A DNA stretch of 64,000 nucleotides from DASVWZ01 sp963715675 (GTDB lineage: Bacteria; Acidobacteriota; Terriglobia; Terriglobales; Acidobacteriaceae), in assembly GCA_963715675.1 (NCBI GenBank), contig OY970265.1:620001-684000 (forward strand), in the 5' to 3' direction. The translations under genes were made by a program, and so were the position numbers. Shown here piece after piece: positions 8,143 through 17,140 of the stretch; position 1 is the stretch's first letter; each line of letters starts with the position of its first letter. The notes below the pieces were generated by a model that saw nothing but the letters and a program-made list of their open reading frames with translations, was not told the DNA's origin and did no database searches.

Positions 8143-8706
8143 ATGAGTAGTGGCAGCGAACTCGCAAGCTGTGGAATCCTTCCGGGAGGGCCCGTGAGTA
8201 TGGCCGTGGGAACTCAATGGTACGCGATTCGCACTCGTTCGCGGCACGAGAAAGTCGTGGCCGAGCGCCTGGGTATGCAGGGGATTGAAACGTTTCTGCC
8301 GCTGGTTACCCGGGTACATCGCTGGAGCGACCGCCGTAAAGAAGTTCAGTTGCCGCTTTTTCCCGGTTACGCTTTTGTCAGACTCGTACCTTCCGCGCAA
8401 GACCACACCCGGGTGCTACGCACTTTTGGAGTAGTGAACTTCGTAGGAACGCGGTGGAGCGATACTCCGATTCCCGATGAACAGATCCGTGACATCCGGG
8501 TTCTGCTCGCCCAGAACATCCCCCTCTGCAATCACAGTTTCATCAAGCTTGGGCAGCGGGTGCGCATCCGGGGTGGATCCCTGGATGGAGTCGAAGGCAT
8601 TCTTTGCGCACAGAATGACGACCGCAGCTTGATCATCACGGTGGAGGCGGTGCAGCGCTCCATCTCGATCCGCATCGAAGGCTATGACGTGGAGGTCCTC
8701 AGGTAG
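8143..8706 (+). CDS. NusG-like transcription antiterminator (UpxY/LoaP/RfaH type)
   Basis: A 187-residue specialised NusG paralogue. An NGN domain begins at WYAIRTRSRHEK (about residues 24-35) and contains FPGYAFVRL. A C-terminal KOW motif contains GQRVRIRGGSLDGVEG. Such paralogues bind RNA polymerase and let it read through long polysaccharide or secondary-metabolite operons; RfaH, UpxY and LoaP are the known examples. Its position as the first gene before about 30 kb of same-strand genes fits that role. The start could also be the ATG at 8200, which has GGGAGG about ten bases upstream. The 8143 start has GAGGG seven bases upstream. Confidence 0.88.
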   Translation: MSSGSELASCGILPGGPVSMAVGTQWYAIRTRSRHEKVVAERLGMQGIETFLPLVTRVHRWSDRRKEVQLPLFPGYAFVRLVPSAQDHTRVLRTFGVVNFVGTRWSDTPIPDEQIRDIRVLLAQNIPLCNHSFIKLGQRVRIRGGSLDGVEGILCAQNDDRSLIITVEAVQRSISIRIEGYDVEVLR

Positions 8707-8711
8707 GCGTT

Positions 8712-9065
8712 ATGAATCTTGAAGAAATTGCAGAAGAAGCGTCGGAAGAAGTAGTCGCGGCAAGCGAACTGAACCCGGCAGGGAAGGCATCCGATCCGTT
8801 GGAACCGGTGCCGGTTTGGAAGGACGGACTGGGTTTTGTGGCGGGGCTTTGGGCATCTCTGGGCGCAGGGGAAGTGGTGCCGCTGCGCAAGATCAAGGCA
8901 GAGACCGAGATCTACGTGATTGGCCGCACCCTGGAGCGCACGCGGTGGAACCGCAGGGCAGCCGCAGAGCTCCTGGAGATCAGCTACCGCGGTTTGCTGT
9001 ACAAGATCCGCCAATACAACATCAGGCCGGAACCGACAGCGGTCCAAGGCAATGTTCAAGGCTGA
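8712..9065 (+). CDS. Small Fis-type helix-turn-helix protein
   Basis: A 117-residue protein. The last 45 residues (TLERTRWNRRAAAELLEISYRGLLYKIRQYNI) match the C-terminal Fis-type DNA-binding domain of NtrC-family activators. The receiver and AAA+ domains of such activators are absent. The N-terminal part is acidic and of low complexity. It begins five bases after the NusG-like stop, so the two are probably co-translated. A DNA-binding or architectural regulator of the polysaccharide operon is likely. Without an ATPase domain it cannot itself open sigma-54 promoters. Confidence 0.8.
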   Translation: MNLEEIAEEASEEVVAASELNPAGKASDPLEPVPVWKDGLGFVAGLWASLGAGEVVPLRKIKAETEIYVIGRTLERTRWNRRAAAELLEISYRGLLYKIRQYNIRPEPTAVQGNVQG

Positions 9066-9123
9066 AGAATTAGGACATCGGAAGTCCGTGGAAGGACTTC
9101 GAATTTTCGCAGGAGAAACAGCG

Positions 9124-9846
9124 ATGAGGGTGATGAACAAAGTGTTTTGGGTGACTCGGACGATGGCAGCGGTGCTTTTGAGTTTCGCCGCTGCGGTGGC
9201 GCAACAGAACCTGCAAGCAGTCCCGTCCAGCGAACCGGCGACAGGTTCGACCAAGGCCGACAGCGGTGCGGCCAAGCTGTTGCAAGAGCGGCATGTGCGC
9301 TACAACTTGCAGGCTGGAGACTCGTTTGACATCTCCTTCGAACTCAGTCCCGAGTTCAACCAGACGGTTACCGTCCAACCCGACGGTTTTGTGACATTGC
9401 GTGGAGTCGGGGACGTTTTTGTGACCGGTCAGACGGTTCCGCAGGTGACCGAGACTTTGCGTAACGCGTACTCCAAGATCCTCAATGATCCGATGATTTC
9501 TGTGCTACTGAAAGATTTCGAGAAGCCTTACTTCACCGTCGACGGGCAGGTGGGCCGCCCCGGCAAGTACGATCTCAGGGGTGACACCACTGTAACCCAA
9601 GCCTTGGCGGAAGCCGGCGGTGTCCTGGCCAGCGCCAAGCATTCTCAAGTCCTGTTGTTTCGCCACATCTCCGACCAGTGGATGGAAGCACGGGTGCTGA
9701 ATGTGAAGAAAATGATGAAGGAAGGCAATCTCGCCGAGGATTTGCAAATCCATCCCGGCGACATGGTGTTCGTACCCAAGAATGCCTATTCCAAGATTGA
9801 GCGGTTCTTCCCCTCCGCGAATATGGGGACCTACTTCCATTACTGA
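9124..9846 (+). CDS. Polysaccharide export protein (Wza/SLBB family)
   Basis: A 240-residue secreted protein. The ATG at 9124 follows AGGAG with good spacing and gives a signal peptide (MRVMNKVFWVTRT plus a hydrophobic, Ala-rich segment ending AVAQQ). The Poly_export domain begins with YNLQAGDSFDISFELSPEFNQTVTVQPDGFVTL. An SLBB-type segment follows (YFTVDGQVGRPGKYDLRGDTTVTQALAEAGG). No lipobox Cys is visible, unlike classical Wza. It is expected to form the periplasmic or outer-membrane channel through which the polymer leaves, working with the Wzz-like protein encoded next. Confidence 0.9.
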   Translation: MRVMNKVFWVTRTMAAVLLSFAAAVAQQNLQAVPSSEPATGSTKADSGAAKLLQERHVRYNLQAGDSFDISFELSPEFNQTVTVQPDGFVTLRGVGDVFVTGQTVPQVTETLRNAYSKILNDPMISVLLKDFEKPYFTVDGQVGRPGKYDLRGDTTVTQALAEAGGVLASAKHSQVLLFRHISDQWMEARVLNVKKMMKEGNLAEDLQIHPGDMVFVPKNAYSKIERFFPSANMGTYFHY

Positions 9847-9866
9847 AACTTAAAGAGAGATCTTCT

Positions 9867-11471
9867 ATGCGTGAGCACACTATGCTGAATCCCGAACGAT
9901 TGAACTTCACCTTGCGCGACTTGGTGGCCATTGGCTTCCGGCAAAAACGGATCCTGGTGCTGACATTCGCGGGCATTGTCTTCGGGGTGGTGATGGCGTC
10001 CCTGTTTTTCCCGGCCAAGTACGCGGCAAAAACCAAGATTCTGGTCAAGCGCGAACGTATGGACCCGGTTGTGACCCCCGAGCAAACCGCCCCAGTCATG
10101 TTCCGTGACACGGTGAGCGAAGAGGAAATCAATTCCGAAGTGGAATTGATCCAGAGCGACGACGTGCTGCGGAAAGTCGTGGTGGAGTGCGGGCTGGATA
10201 AGCATCGGCAATGGGTCGACTTTCTGCGCCCTCAGCTGCCACCCGAGGAGCGCATTGAGAAAGCCTTGCGCCGGCTCAAAGGCGATCTGCAGGTGGACCC
10301 GGTCAAGAAGACCAACCTGATCGAAATCAGTTATGTATCCACCGATGCGCAGCTTTCCGCAAGCGTGCTGAACAGCGTCAACAAGAACTATCTGGACAAA
10401 CACATGGAGGTGAATCATCCCTCCGGCGAACTGGGGTTCTTCGAGAAAGAAATGGCGGACTCCCAGCAGCACCTGGCCGACGCGGAGAAGCAACTCAGCA
10501 CCTTCTCGGCAGAGACCGGAGGCGTTGCGCCGCAAGTGGAGCGCGACTTGACCTTGCAGAAGCTGAATGAGTTCAACGGCAGCCTGCAACAGACCCGGGC
10601 GGACATCGCATCGACCGAACGGCGGATTCAGGACCTGAAGAACCAAGTGGGCTCAACCCCGACCCGCCTCACCACGCAAACCCGCAAAGCCGATAATCCG
10701 CAGGTCATGCAGGAGTTGAAAAGCACCCTGATGACCCTGGAATTGAAGCGCACCGAACTGCTGACCAAGTATCAACCCACCTATCCTCTGGTGGTCGAGG
10801 TCGACAAGCAGATTGCCGAAACCAAGGCAGCCATCACCAACGAAGAAACCCTGCCAATCCGGGAAGAGACCCAGGACCAGAATCCCACCTACGCCTGGGT
10901 GACCGCGGAGTTGGCAAAAGACCAAGCGGATCTGACCGGATTGCACGCCCGCGAGGCATCTGAGCAAGCGGCGGTCAACGTGTACACGGCGAGAGCCCAC
11001 GATCTGGAACAGAAGGGAATTGTCCAGCAGGATCTGTTGCGGCAGGAAAAGGCGGACGAAGACAGCTACCTGCTGTATCGCCGCAAGACAGAAGAATCCC
11101 GCATCGCCGATGCACTCAACCGCACCCATATTCTCAACGTGGTGATCGCTGAGGCGCCGGCGGTTCCGACCTTGCCCGCCCGCTCTCCTCTGGTGTTCGG
11201 GCTATTGGGAATTCTGCTGGCCGGCGTGGTGAGTTTCGGGGTGGTGTTGACGGTGGACTACATGGATCAGTCCTTCCGAACACCCGCCGAGATCATGTCC
11301 GAGTTAAATATTCCGGTTCTGGCGGCGGTGCCCGTGGCCAGGAGCGCGATGAACGAAAGCGGCGGCAACGAGTACCGCGGCAACGGAAATGGAAACGGTC
11401 ACGAAATCGACGAGGACCTAGTGCACGGCAGCAACGGTTCCGCCGCAAGTCTTCGCGGCGAGGACGTATAG
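9867..11471 (+). CDS. Polysaccharide co-polymerase (Wzz/GNVR chain-length family)
   Basis: A 534-residue inner-membrane protein. The first transmembrane helix is at about residues 28-48, followed by the Wzz domain (KYAAKTKILVKRERMDP). A long helical coiled-coil periplasmic region spans about residues 190-400. A second transmembrane helix is near residues 435-460 (RSPLVFGLLGILLAGVVSFGVVL) and a Gly/Asn-rich cytoplasmic tail closes the protein. It has no fused kinase domain. The next gene encodes the separate kinase-like partner. The family sets polymer length and couples polymerisation to export. An alternative start is the ATG at 9882. Confidence 0.9.
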   Translation: MREHTMLNPERLNFTLRDLVAIGFRQKRILVLTFAGIVFGVVMASLFFPAKYAAKTKILVKRERMDPVVTPEQTAPVMFRDTVSEEEINSEVELIQSDDVLRKVVVECGLDKHRQWVDFLRPQLPPEERIEKALRRLKGDLQVDPVKKTNLIEISYVSTDAQLSASVLNSVNKNYLDKHMEVNHPSGELGFFEKEMADSQQHLADAEKQLSTFSAETGGVAPQVERDLTLQKLNEFNGSLQQTRADIASTERRIQDLKNQVGSTPTRLTTQTRKADNPQVMQELKSTLMTLELKRTELLTKYQPTYPLVVEVDKQIAETKAAITNEETLPIREETQDQNPTYAWVTAELAKDQADLTGLHAREASEQAAVNVYTARAHDLEQKGIVQQDLLRQEKADEDSYLLYRRKTEESRIADALNRTHILNVVIAEAPAVPTLPARSPLVFGLLGILLAGVVSFGVVLTVDYMDQSFRTPAEIMSELNIPVLAAVPVARSAMNESGGNEYRGNGNGNGHEIDEDLVHGSNGSAASLRGEDV

Positions 11472-11557
11472 TTTCCGGACTTGTCGATCGCAGCCACGAA
11501 CGATGGAGCCGGGATCACCGGCACGTCGTGAGAATCACTAACCGATAAGGGGAGCCG

Positions 11558-12313
11558 ATGAGCAGGAATTTCGAGCTGTTGCAGAATCTGGGGAAGGAAA
11601 TCCAGATGTTTAGTCCAGCCCAGGAGAAAGCCGTCGCCGTGGAACTTGAAACGGGCGAGGTCAAACCTCCTCAATTCGACTTGGAACCTGCACAGCGCGA
11701 TGAACTGATGAAGCTGGTGCAGCGCGTGTTTCTCTCGCCGGGCCTTGAGGGATCTCACATGGTGACGGTATGCGGCCTGGAGGTCGACTGCGATTCGGCG
11801 TGGATCTGCGCCCGGGCGGCCGAGATTCTGGCGGCTCAGGTCACCGGAACCGTGTGCGTGGTGGATGCCAATCTCCGGCAGCCCAGTTTGCATCGGGAGT
11901 TCGGGGTCGATGGCGGGCCCGGCCTTGCCAACGCGTTGCGCCAGGCTGACTCCATCCGCACCTTCGTGCGTACTTCGGGCCGGCCAAACCTGTGGCTGCT
12001 GAGCAGCGGAGAGCAGGCACAGGAATGGGAAGCCCTGGTGGCCAGCGACCGCATGCGGGCCCGGCTTGCCGAACTGCGAGGGATCTTCGACTACGTCCTG
12101 ATCGATGCTCCGGCCTTGAGCGCCAGCAATGACGTAGCGTCCCTGGCCCGCTCCTCCGAAGGCGTAGTGCTGGTGCTCAAAGCCCATTCTTCGCGACGCG
12201 AAGTAGCGCGCAAGGCGGTCAAGGATTTTGGGAACGCGGGAGTACGGGTGCTGGGCGCGGTCTTGAACCAGCGCACATTTCCGATTCCTGATAAGATCTA
12301 TAGCAAGTTGTAA
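11558..12313 (+). CDS. CpsD/CapB-type tyrosine-kinase-like ATPase with degenerate P-loop
   Basis: A 251-residue cytosolic protein with the fold and order of bacterial tyrosine kinases (BY-kinases). Walker A' is recognisable as VVDANLRQPSLH (about residues 100-111) and Walker B as YVLIDAPAL. The region where Walker A should be reads VCGLEVDCDSA (residues 71-81), with no GKS/T and no lysine. A Tyr-rich C-terminal cluster is also missing; only YSKL is present. It therefore probably does not hydrolyse ATP or autophosphorylate normally. It may be a structural partner of the Wzz-like protein encoded upstream. The neighbourhood is otherwise canonical for a polysaccharide co-polymerase pair. Confidence 0.82.
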   Translation: MSRNFELLQNLGKEIQMFSPAQEKAVAVELETGEVKPPQFDLEPAQRDELMKLVQRVFLSPGLEGSHMVTVCGLEVDCDSAWICARAAEILAAQVTGTVCVVDANLRQPSLHREFGVDGGPGLANALRQADSIRTFVRTSGRPNLWLLSSGEQAQEWEALVASDRMRARLAELRGIFDYVLIDAPALSASNDVASLARSSEGVVLVLKAHSSRREVARKAVKDFGNAGVRVLGAVLNQRTFPIPDKIYSKL

Positions 12314-12411
12314 AGCCAAGAAGCACCGGTTCAGTCCTCCCCCTTTACTACGGTTCGACGGTTCATCCAAATGTCAGCTCCACGAAACTTGTTTCCCGGG
12401 AGATGGTCGCA

Positions 12412-13851
12412 ATGAGTCAGTTACGCAGACAAATACTCCTGAATGTCTTCAAACTCTTTGACCTTGGGTTGGTGACGGTGGCTTTTGCGGTGGCGGCATT
12501 GCCCGTTCTTTCGCAGGATCAAAGCACCTCACTCACTGAGTTCTTCTCCCTGCGCGTGAAGGTGGGGAACCTGATTATTTTCTCGCTTTTGATTCTGTGC
12601 TGGCATGTTTGCTTCAGTTTGTTCGGGCTTTACCACTCCCGCCGCTTTTCCACCCGCAAGAGAGAAATGGTCGACGTGGTGAAGGCCACTTCCCTGGGTA
12701 CGCTTGCAGTCCTGATCGGGGCGGTGGTGTTTCATGTCCGTATGGTGACGCCGCTGTTTCTCGGCGCTTTCTGGGTGGTGAGTACCGGAGCGACGGTGGC
12801 CAGCCGGCTTCTGATGCGAACCGTGCTGCGCTCCATCCGCCGTCACGGGCGCAATCTTCGCCAGATTGTAATCGTAGGTTCCAATCAGCGAGCCCTGGAT
12901 TTTTGCCGGGAACTGGAGTCCCGCTCCGATCTCGGATATCGGGTTGTGGGGTTTGTGGACGAGGACTGGGCGGGAATCGAAGAATTCCAGCGGCACGGGC
13001 ATGTCCTGGTGTCTGACTTTGCCGGTCTTCAGCATTTCCTGCGAACCAGCGTGGTCGACGAAGTCGTGTTGGCGCTTCCGATGAGTTCGTATTACAGCGA
13101 GGCTTCCCGTATTGCCGCTTTGTGCGAAGAACAAGGCATCGCAGTCCGGCTACTTTCCAACATTTTCAATTTGAAGCTGGCCAAACCGTCCACCGAACAC
13201 TGGCAAAGCGGCCCCCAGATCACTCACACTTCGGGGATTGCCGAGGGTTGGCCAGTTGTGGTGAAGCGAGCCTTGGATGTGCTGGTTGCCCTCTCTGTCA
13301 TCATCGTGCTGTTTCCGGTGCTCCTGATCAGTGCCATCCTCATTAAGCTGACCTCGACCGGTCCCATCCTGTTCGTGCAGACGCGGGTGGGAAGGAACAA
13401 GCGCAAGTTCCATATCTACAAGTTCCGCACCATGGTGGTGGACGCCGAAACCCGAATCAAGGAAATCGAACACCTGAACGAAGTGAGTGGGCCGGTATTC
13501 AAAATCAAGAACGATCCCCGTATCACCCCGCTGGGCCGGTTCCTCAGAAAAACCAGTATTGATGAACTACCACAGCTGTTCAACGTGCTCAAAGGCGACA
13601 TGAGTCTGGTGGGTCCGCGTCCGCTGCCGGTTCGCGATTACGAAGGGTTCAATGAGGACTGGCAACGCCGGCGTTTCAGCGTGCGTCCCGGCATCACCTG
13701 CCTGTGGCAGATCGCGGGTCGAAGCTCCATTCCATTCGACCGGTGGATGGAACTCGATCTGGAGTACATCGACGGCTGGTCTTTCTGGCTCGATCTGCAG
13801 ATTCTGCTCCGCACGATTCCGGCTGTCCTTCGCGGCTCTGGCGCAGCTTAG
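12412..13851 (+). CDS. Polyprenyl-phosphate sugar phosphotransferase (WbaP/WcaJ type)
   Basis: A 479-residue membrane enzyme that transfers the first sugar-1-phosphate to undecaprenyl phosphate and so starts repeat-unit assembly. Four N-terminal transmembrane helices lie in the first 130 residues. A Rossmann-like CoA-binding-type domain follows (IVIVGSNQRALDFCREL), then a fifth hydrophobic segment. The C-terminal catalytic domain carries KFRTMVVDAE, the DELPQLFNVLKGDMSLVGPRP motif and the PGITCLWQIAGRS region. The start at 12412 has GGGAG at better spacing than the ATG at 12403. The nonribosomal peptide block begins directly after this gene. Confidence 0.92.
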   Translation: MSQLRRQILLNVFKLFDLGLVTVAFAVAALPVLSQDQSTSLTEFFSLRVKVGNLIIFSLLILCWHVCFSLFGLYHSRRFSTRKREMVDVVKATSLGTLAVLIGAVVFHVRMVTPLFLGAFWVVSTGATVASRLLMRTVLRSIRRHGRNLRQIVIVGSNQRALDFCRELESRSDLGYRVVGFVDEDWAGIEEFQRHGHVLVSDFAGLQHFLRTSVVDEVVLALPMSSYYSEASRIAALCEEQGIAVRLLSNIFNLKLAKPSTEHWQSGPQITHTSGIAEGWPVVVKRALDVLVALSVIIVLFPVLLISAILIKLTSTGPILFVQTRVGRNKRKFHIYKFRTMVVDAETRIKEIEHLNEVSGPVFKIKNDPRITPLGRFLRKTSIDELPQLFNVLKGDMSLVGPRPLPVRDYEGFNEDWQRRRFSVRPGITCLWQIAGRSSIPFDRWMELDLEYIDGWSFWLDLQILLRTIPAVLRGSGAA

Positions 13852-13867
13852 GATCCGCGGCAGGTTG

Positions 13868-15892
13868 GTGAAATCGCCGCATCCGTTCTGCGGTGCGCCG
13901 AATCCAATTCATGTGAACAGGAGCCCCTTGTCCGTTCCCCCATCCTCGTCTTCCATCAGGGTTAATCCGAATCATGCCGGCGGACAGGCCGATCCTGCCC
14001 AGAAGAGGCCAATCCTATGCGTGCCGGATCTGGTCCGGGAGCAGGCCAGCCTTGTGCCGGAAGCTTTGGCGGTGCGGCACGGACTGAAGGAACTGACCTA
14101 CGGAGAGTTGGACCATCGCTCCAACCAACTGGCGCATTATCTTTGCGGCCGCGGAGTTGTTTCCGGGACTTTGGTCGGCCTTTGCCTGGAACGCTCGCTG
14201 GATTGGGTTACGTCGGCGCTAGCCATCTTGAAAATGGGGTGCGCATACTTGCCGCTGGATCCGGCAACTCCCAGGGAACGGCTGGCCACCATGTTGAGTG
14301 ATGCCCGGGTTTCCGTGGCGGTGACTCGTTCCAGCCTCGCGGGTCCGCTGGCGGGGGGAGCCCTGGACCTGGTTTCGATCGACGGCCGCGCTGCTGAAAT
14401 TGGCGGCTGCTCGTCCGATGTTGTTCCGATGTCCGCGACGCCGGAACATCTCGCCTACGTGATCTTTACCTCCGGCTCGACTGGGACTCCCAAGCCGGTT
14501 GCAATCGGCCACGACAGTTTGTCGAACCTGGTACGGTGGCACAACCGGGAGTTCGCTGTGACCCCGCAAGACCGCGCCAGTCAGTTGGCTTCGGTGAGTT
14601 TCGACGCTGCCGTGTGGGAGCTTTGGCCGTACTTGACGGCGGGAGCCAGCGTCCATTTGGTGGACGAGGAAATACGCTTCCAACCAGGAAAGCTGCGCGA
14701 CTGGATCGTTCAGGAAGGAATCACCGTCAGCTTTGCTCCAACTCCGCTCGCAGAACGCATGATGAAGTTGACCTGGCCCGCGGCAACGGCCCTTCGCTTT
14801 CTGCTGACCGGTGCCGACACGTTACACCAATACCCAGCCGCGGGCTTGCCGTTCACGTTGGTGAACAACTATGGGCCGACCGAATGCACGGTCGTGGCGA
14901 CGTCCGCGCCGGTCTTGCCTCAAGAGTCGTTGAACCGGCTTCCGTCGATCGGCAGGCCAATCGATAACACGCAGATCTACATTCTGGATTGCGACGGGAA
15001 GCTAGTGCCGGAAGGACAAATCGGCGAAATCTGCATTGGTGGCGCAGGTCTGGCTCGAGGCTATCTCCACCATTCGGAATTGACCGCGGAAAGCTTCGTC
15101 CCCAACCTCTTTTCCAAAGTTTCCGGAGAACAGCTGTACCGGACCGGTGACCGGGGCTGCTATCTTCCTGACGGGCAGATCGCGTTTCATGGCCGGCTGG
15201 ACGAGCAAGTAAAGATTCTGGGTTACCGGATCGACCCCAGCGAAATCGTAACTGTGTTGGACCGGTTGCCCGAGGTCGAAGCCAGCGCGGTTGTCGCGCG
15301 CGAAGAAAGCCCCGGCGAAAAGCGCCTGGTCGCCTACGTGGTGCCGAGTTCCAGCGCCGGGATCAAGGACAGTCTTCTGCGAGGGTTTCTGCGACAGTAT
15401 CTGCCGGAGTATATGCTTCCCGGCATCTTCGTGCAGGTGGATTCGCTACCGGTCAATGCCAACGGCAAGCTGGACCGGCGCGCTCTTCCCGCGCCGGATG
15501 TCGCAAACATCATCCGCGATGAAGCGTGGGTGGCGCCCCGCACCGAGGTCGAGCGAAAGGTAGCAGCGCTGCTGGCGCCTCTGTTACACATTGAAAATAT
15601 TGGCATGAACGACAATTTCTTCCTGCTCGGCGGGAATTCGCTGCTCGGCACCCAGGTCATCAACCGGGTCAGCCTTTCCTTCGGCGTCGATCTCACTCTG
15701 CTGGCCTTGTTCGACCATCCCACGGTCGCGGGAATCTCACAACAGATTGATGCCCTGCTGGCGGCGGAGTCGCCACAAAATACTCTTCCACTGCCGTCCA
15801 GCGAGCCGGTGTCTCCGCTCGGCTTCGCAGGATCGGGACTGGTCGCAGGCACCGAATTCCATGGGAATGACAAGCCCTCTACCCCTAGCTAG
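13868..15892 (+). CDS. NRPS protein, adenylation plus carrier domain (A-PCP), predicted Leu
   Basis: About 674 residues. The adenylation domain contains A3 YVIFTSGSTGTPKP at about residues 197-210, A5 NNYGPTE, A7 LYRTGDRG and A10 NANGKLDRR. A carrier domain follows, with phosphopantetheine Ser591 in LLGGNSLLG. There is no condensation domain, so this is a loading module. Reading the ten specificity positions by alignment to GrsA PheA gives DAWFLGNVVK, which I recall as a leucine code. The start is uncertain: the frame is open back into the preceding gene, and possible starts are GTG 13868, GTG 13913 and TTG 13928. It overlaps the P450 start by 32 bases. Confidence 0.88.
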   Translation: MKSPHPFCGAPNPIHVNRSPLSVPPSSSSIRVNPNHAGGQADPAQKRPILCVPDLVREQASLVPEALAVRHGLKELTYGELDHRSNQLAHYLCGRGVVSGTLVGLCLERSLDWVTSALAILKMGCAYLPLDPATPRERLATMLSDARVSVAVTRSSLAGPLAGGALDLVSIDGRAAEIGGCSSDVVPMSATPEHLAYVIFTSGSTGTPKPVAIGHDSLSNLVRWHNREFAVTPQDRASQLASVSFDAAVWELWPYLTAGASVHLVDEEIRFQPGKLRDWIVQEGITVSFAPTPLAERMMKLTWPAATALRFLLTGADTLHQYPAAGLPFTLVNNYGPTECTVVATSAPVLPQESLNRLPSIGRPIDNTQIYILDCDGKLVPEGQIGEICIGGAGLARGYLHHSELTAESFVPNLFSKVSGEQLYRTGDRGCYLPDGQIAFHGRLDEQVKILGYRIDPSEIVTVLDRLPEVEASAVVAREESPGEKRLVAYVVPSSSAGIKDSLLRGFLRQYLPEYMLPGIFVQVDSLPVNANGKLDRRALPAPDVANIIRDEAWVAPRTEVERKVAALLAPLLHIENIGMNDNFFLLGGNSLLGTQVINRVSLSFGVDLTLLALFDHPTVAGISQQIDALLAAESPQNTLPLPSSEPVSPLGFAGSGLVAGTEFHGNDKPSTPS

Positions 15893-17111
15893 CCGGGAGC
15901 GGGCGCTGAGCCTCTATCAACTGCTCGATCCTGAGGTTCTTGCCAATCCCTACCCTCTCTACCACCGGTTGCAAGAGGAAGACCCAGTCCATTGGGATCC
16001 CTTCCTTCATGCTTGGGTCGTGACGCGTTACGACGACGTGCTCACGGTTCTGCTCAAGTTCTCCGCCAACCGAACTCCCACTCCGGAAACTCTGAAGGAG
16101 ATGGGTCTGTCTTCTCTTGGTCCACTGGCCGAGGTGATGGTGCGCCAGATGCTGTTCATGGATCCGCCGGCCCACACCCGCATTCGCGGCCTGGCGGCGC
16201 AGGCTTTCACGCCCGCACGAGTCGCCGTTCTTGAGCAGCACATTCAGGAAATCGCCGACCGGCTGATCGACGTGGTGCGCTCCAGCGACGGCATGGACGT
16301 GGTGGCCGAATTGGCGGAACCGTTGCCGGCGATCGTAACCGCAGGTCTGCTGGGCGTTCCCGTCTCAGATTGGCGCCAATTGAAAAACTGGTCTGCCGAT
16401 TTCGCCGAGATGCTGGGCAACTTCCAGCACAATCCGGAGCGTGCCGCTCAAATGCTGCACACCGTGGAGAATCTTACGACCTACTTCGGCGACGCGGTCC
16501 GCGACCAGGCGAGGCACCCGCGCGAGGGCCTGATTCGTGCCCTGATGACCGCGGAAGTGGATGGTGACCGTCTGACCCACGAGGAAGTGGTTGCCAACTG
16601 CATTGTGACCATGGTGGGCGGGCAGGAAACTACTACCAATCTGATTGCCAATGGCCTGCTGACCTTGCTGCGAAATCCGGAGCAGTTGCAGATGCTTCGG
16701 TCGGATATGTCATTGATTCCGTCCGCCATCGAAGAATTGCTTCGCTACGAGAGTCCGAGCCAGCACACGGCGCGCCTGGCGCCGGAAGACGTGGAGTTGG
16801 GCGGAAAGAAAATCATGCGCCGCCAGGCCGTGGTCGCGGTGATGGCGGCGGCGAACCGCGATCCGCAAAAATTCCCTGATCCGGACCGGCTGGACATTAC
16901 CCGCAAAGACAACCGCCATCTGGCGTTTGGCTGGGCGGCGCACTTCTGTTTTGGGGCCCCGCTGGCGCGCCTGGAAGGACAGATCGTTTTCGAGAAGGTT
17001 TTGCGCCGCTTGCCGAATCTTTTCTTGAAGGACGAACCGCTGGTTTGGCGACATAATTTGGGGCTGCGTGGTTTGGTGTCTTTGCCAGTTAGTTTTGGAG
17101 CGCCGGCGTGA
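15861..17111 (+). CDS. Cytochrome P450, NRPS-associated
   Basis: A 416-residue soluble bacterial P450. The I-helix oxygen-binding motif is MVGGQETTTN. The K-helix ExxR is in AIEELLRYESP. The heme-binding loop is FGWAAHFCFGAPLAR with Cys363. The fourth position of the usual F-G-x-G-x-H-x-C-x-G motif is Ala instead of Gly. The gene overlaps the A-PCP gene by 32 bases and its stop overlaps a possible GTG start of the next gene. In such clusters these P450s usually hydroxylate a carrier-bound amino acid, often at the beta carbon. Hydroxylation of the leucyl carrier is a reasonable inference. No ferredoxin partner is encoded nearby. Confidence 0.9.
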   Translation: MGMTSPLPLASRERALSLYQLLDPEVLANPYPLYHRLQEEDPVHWDPFLHAWVVTRYDDVLTVLLKFSANRTPTPETLKEMGLSSLGPLAEVMVRQMLFMDPPAHTRIRGLAAQAFTPARVAVLEQHIQEIADRLIDVVRSSDGMDVVAELAEPLPAIVTAGLLGVPVSDWRQLKNWSADFAEMLGNFQHNPERAAQMLHTVENLTTYFGDAVRDQARHPREGLIRALMTAEVDGDRLTHEEVVANCIVTMVGGQETTTNLIANGLLTLLRNPEQLQMLRSDMSLIPSAIEELLRYESPSQHTARLAPEDVELGGKKIMRRQAVVAVMAAANRDPQKFPDPDRLDITRKDNRHLAFGWAAHFCFGAPLARLEGQIVFEKVLRRLPNLFLKDEPLVWRHNLGLRGLVSLPVSFGAPA

Positions 17112-17140
17112 TACGGTTCGTGTCAAGAAAAGAGGCTGAC

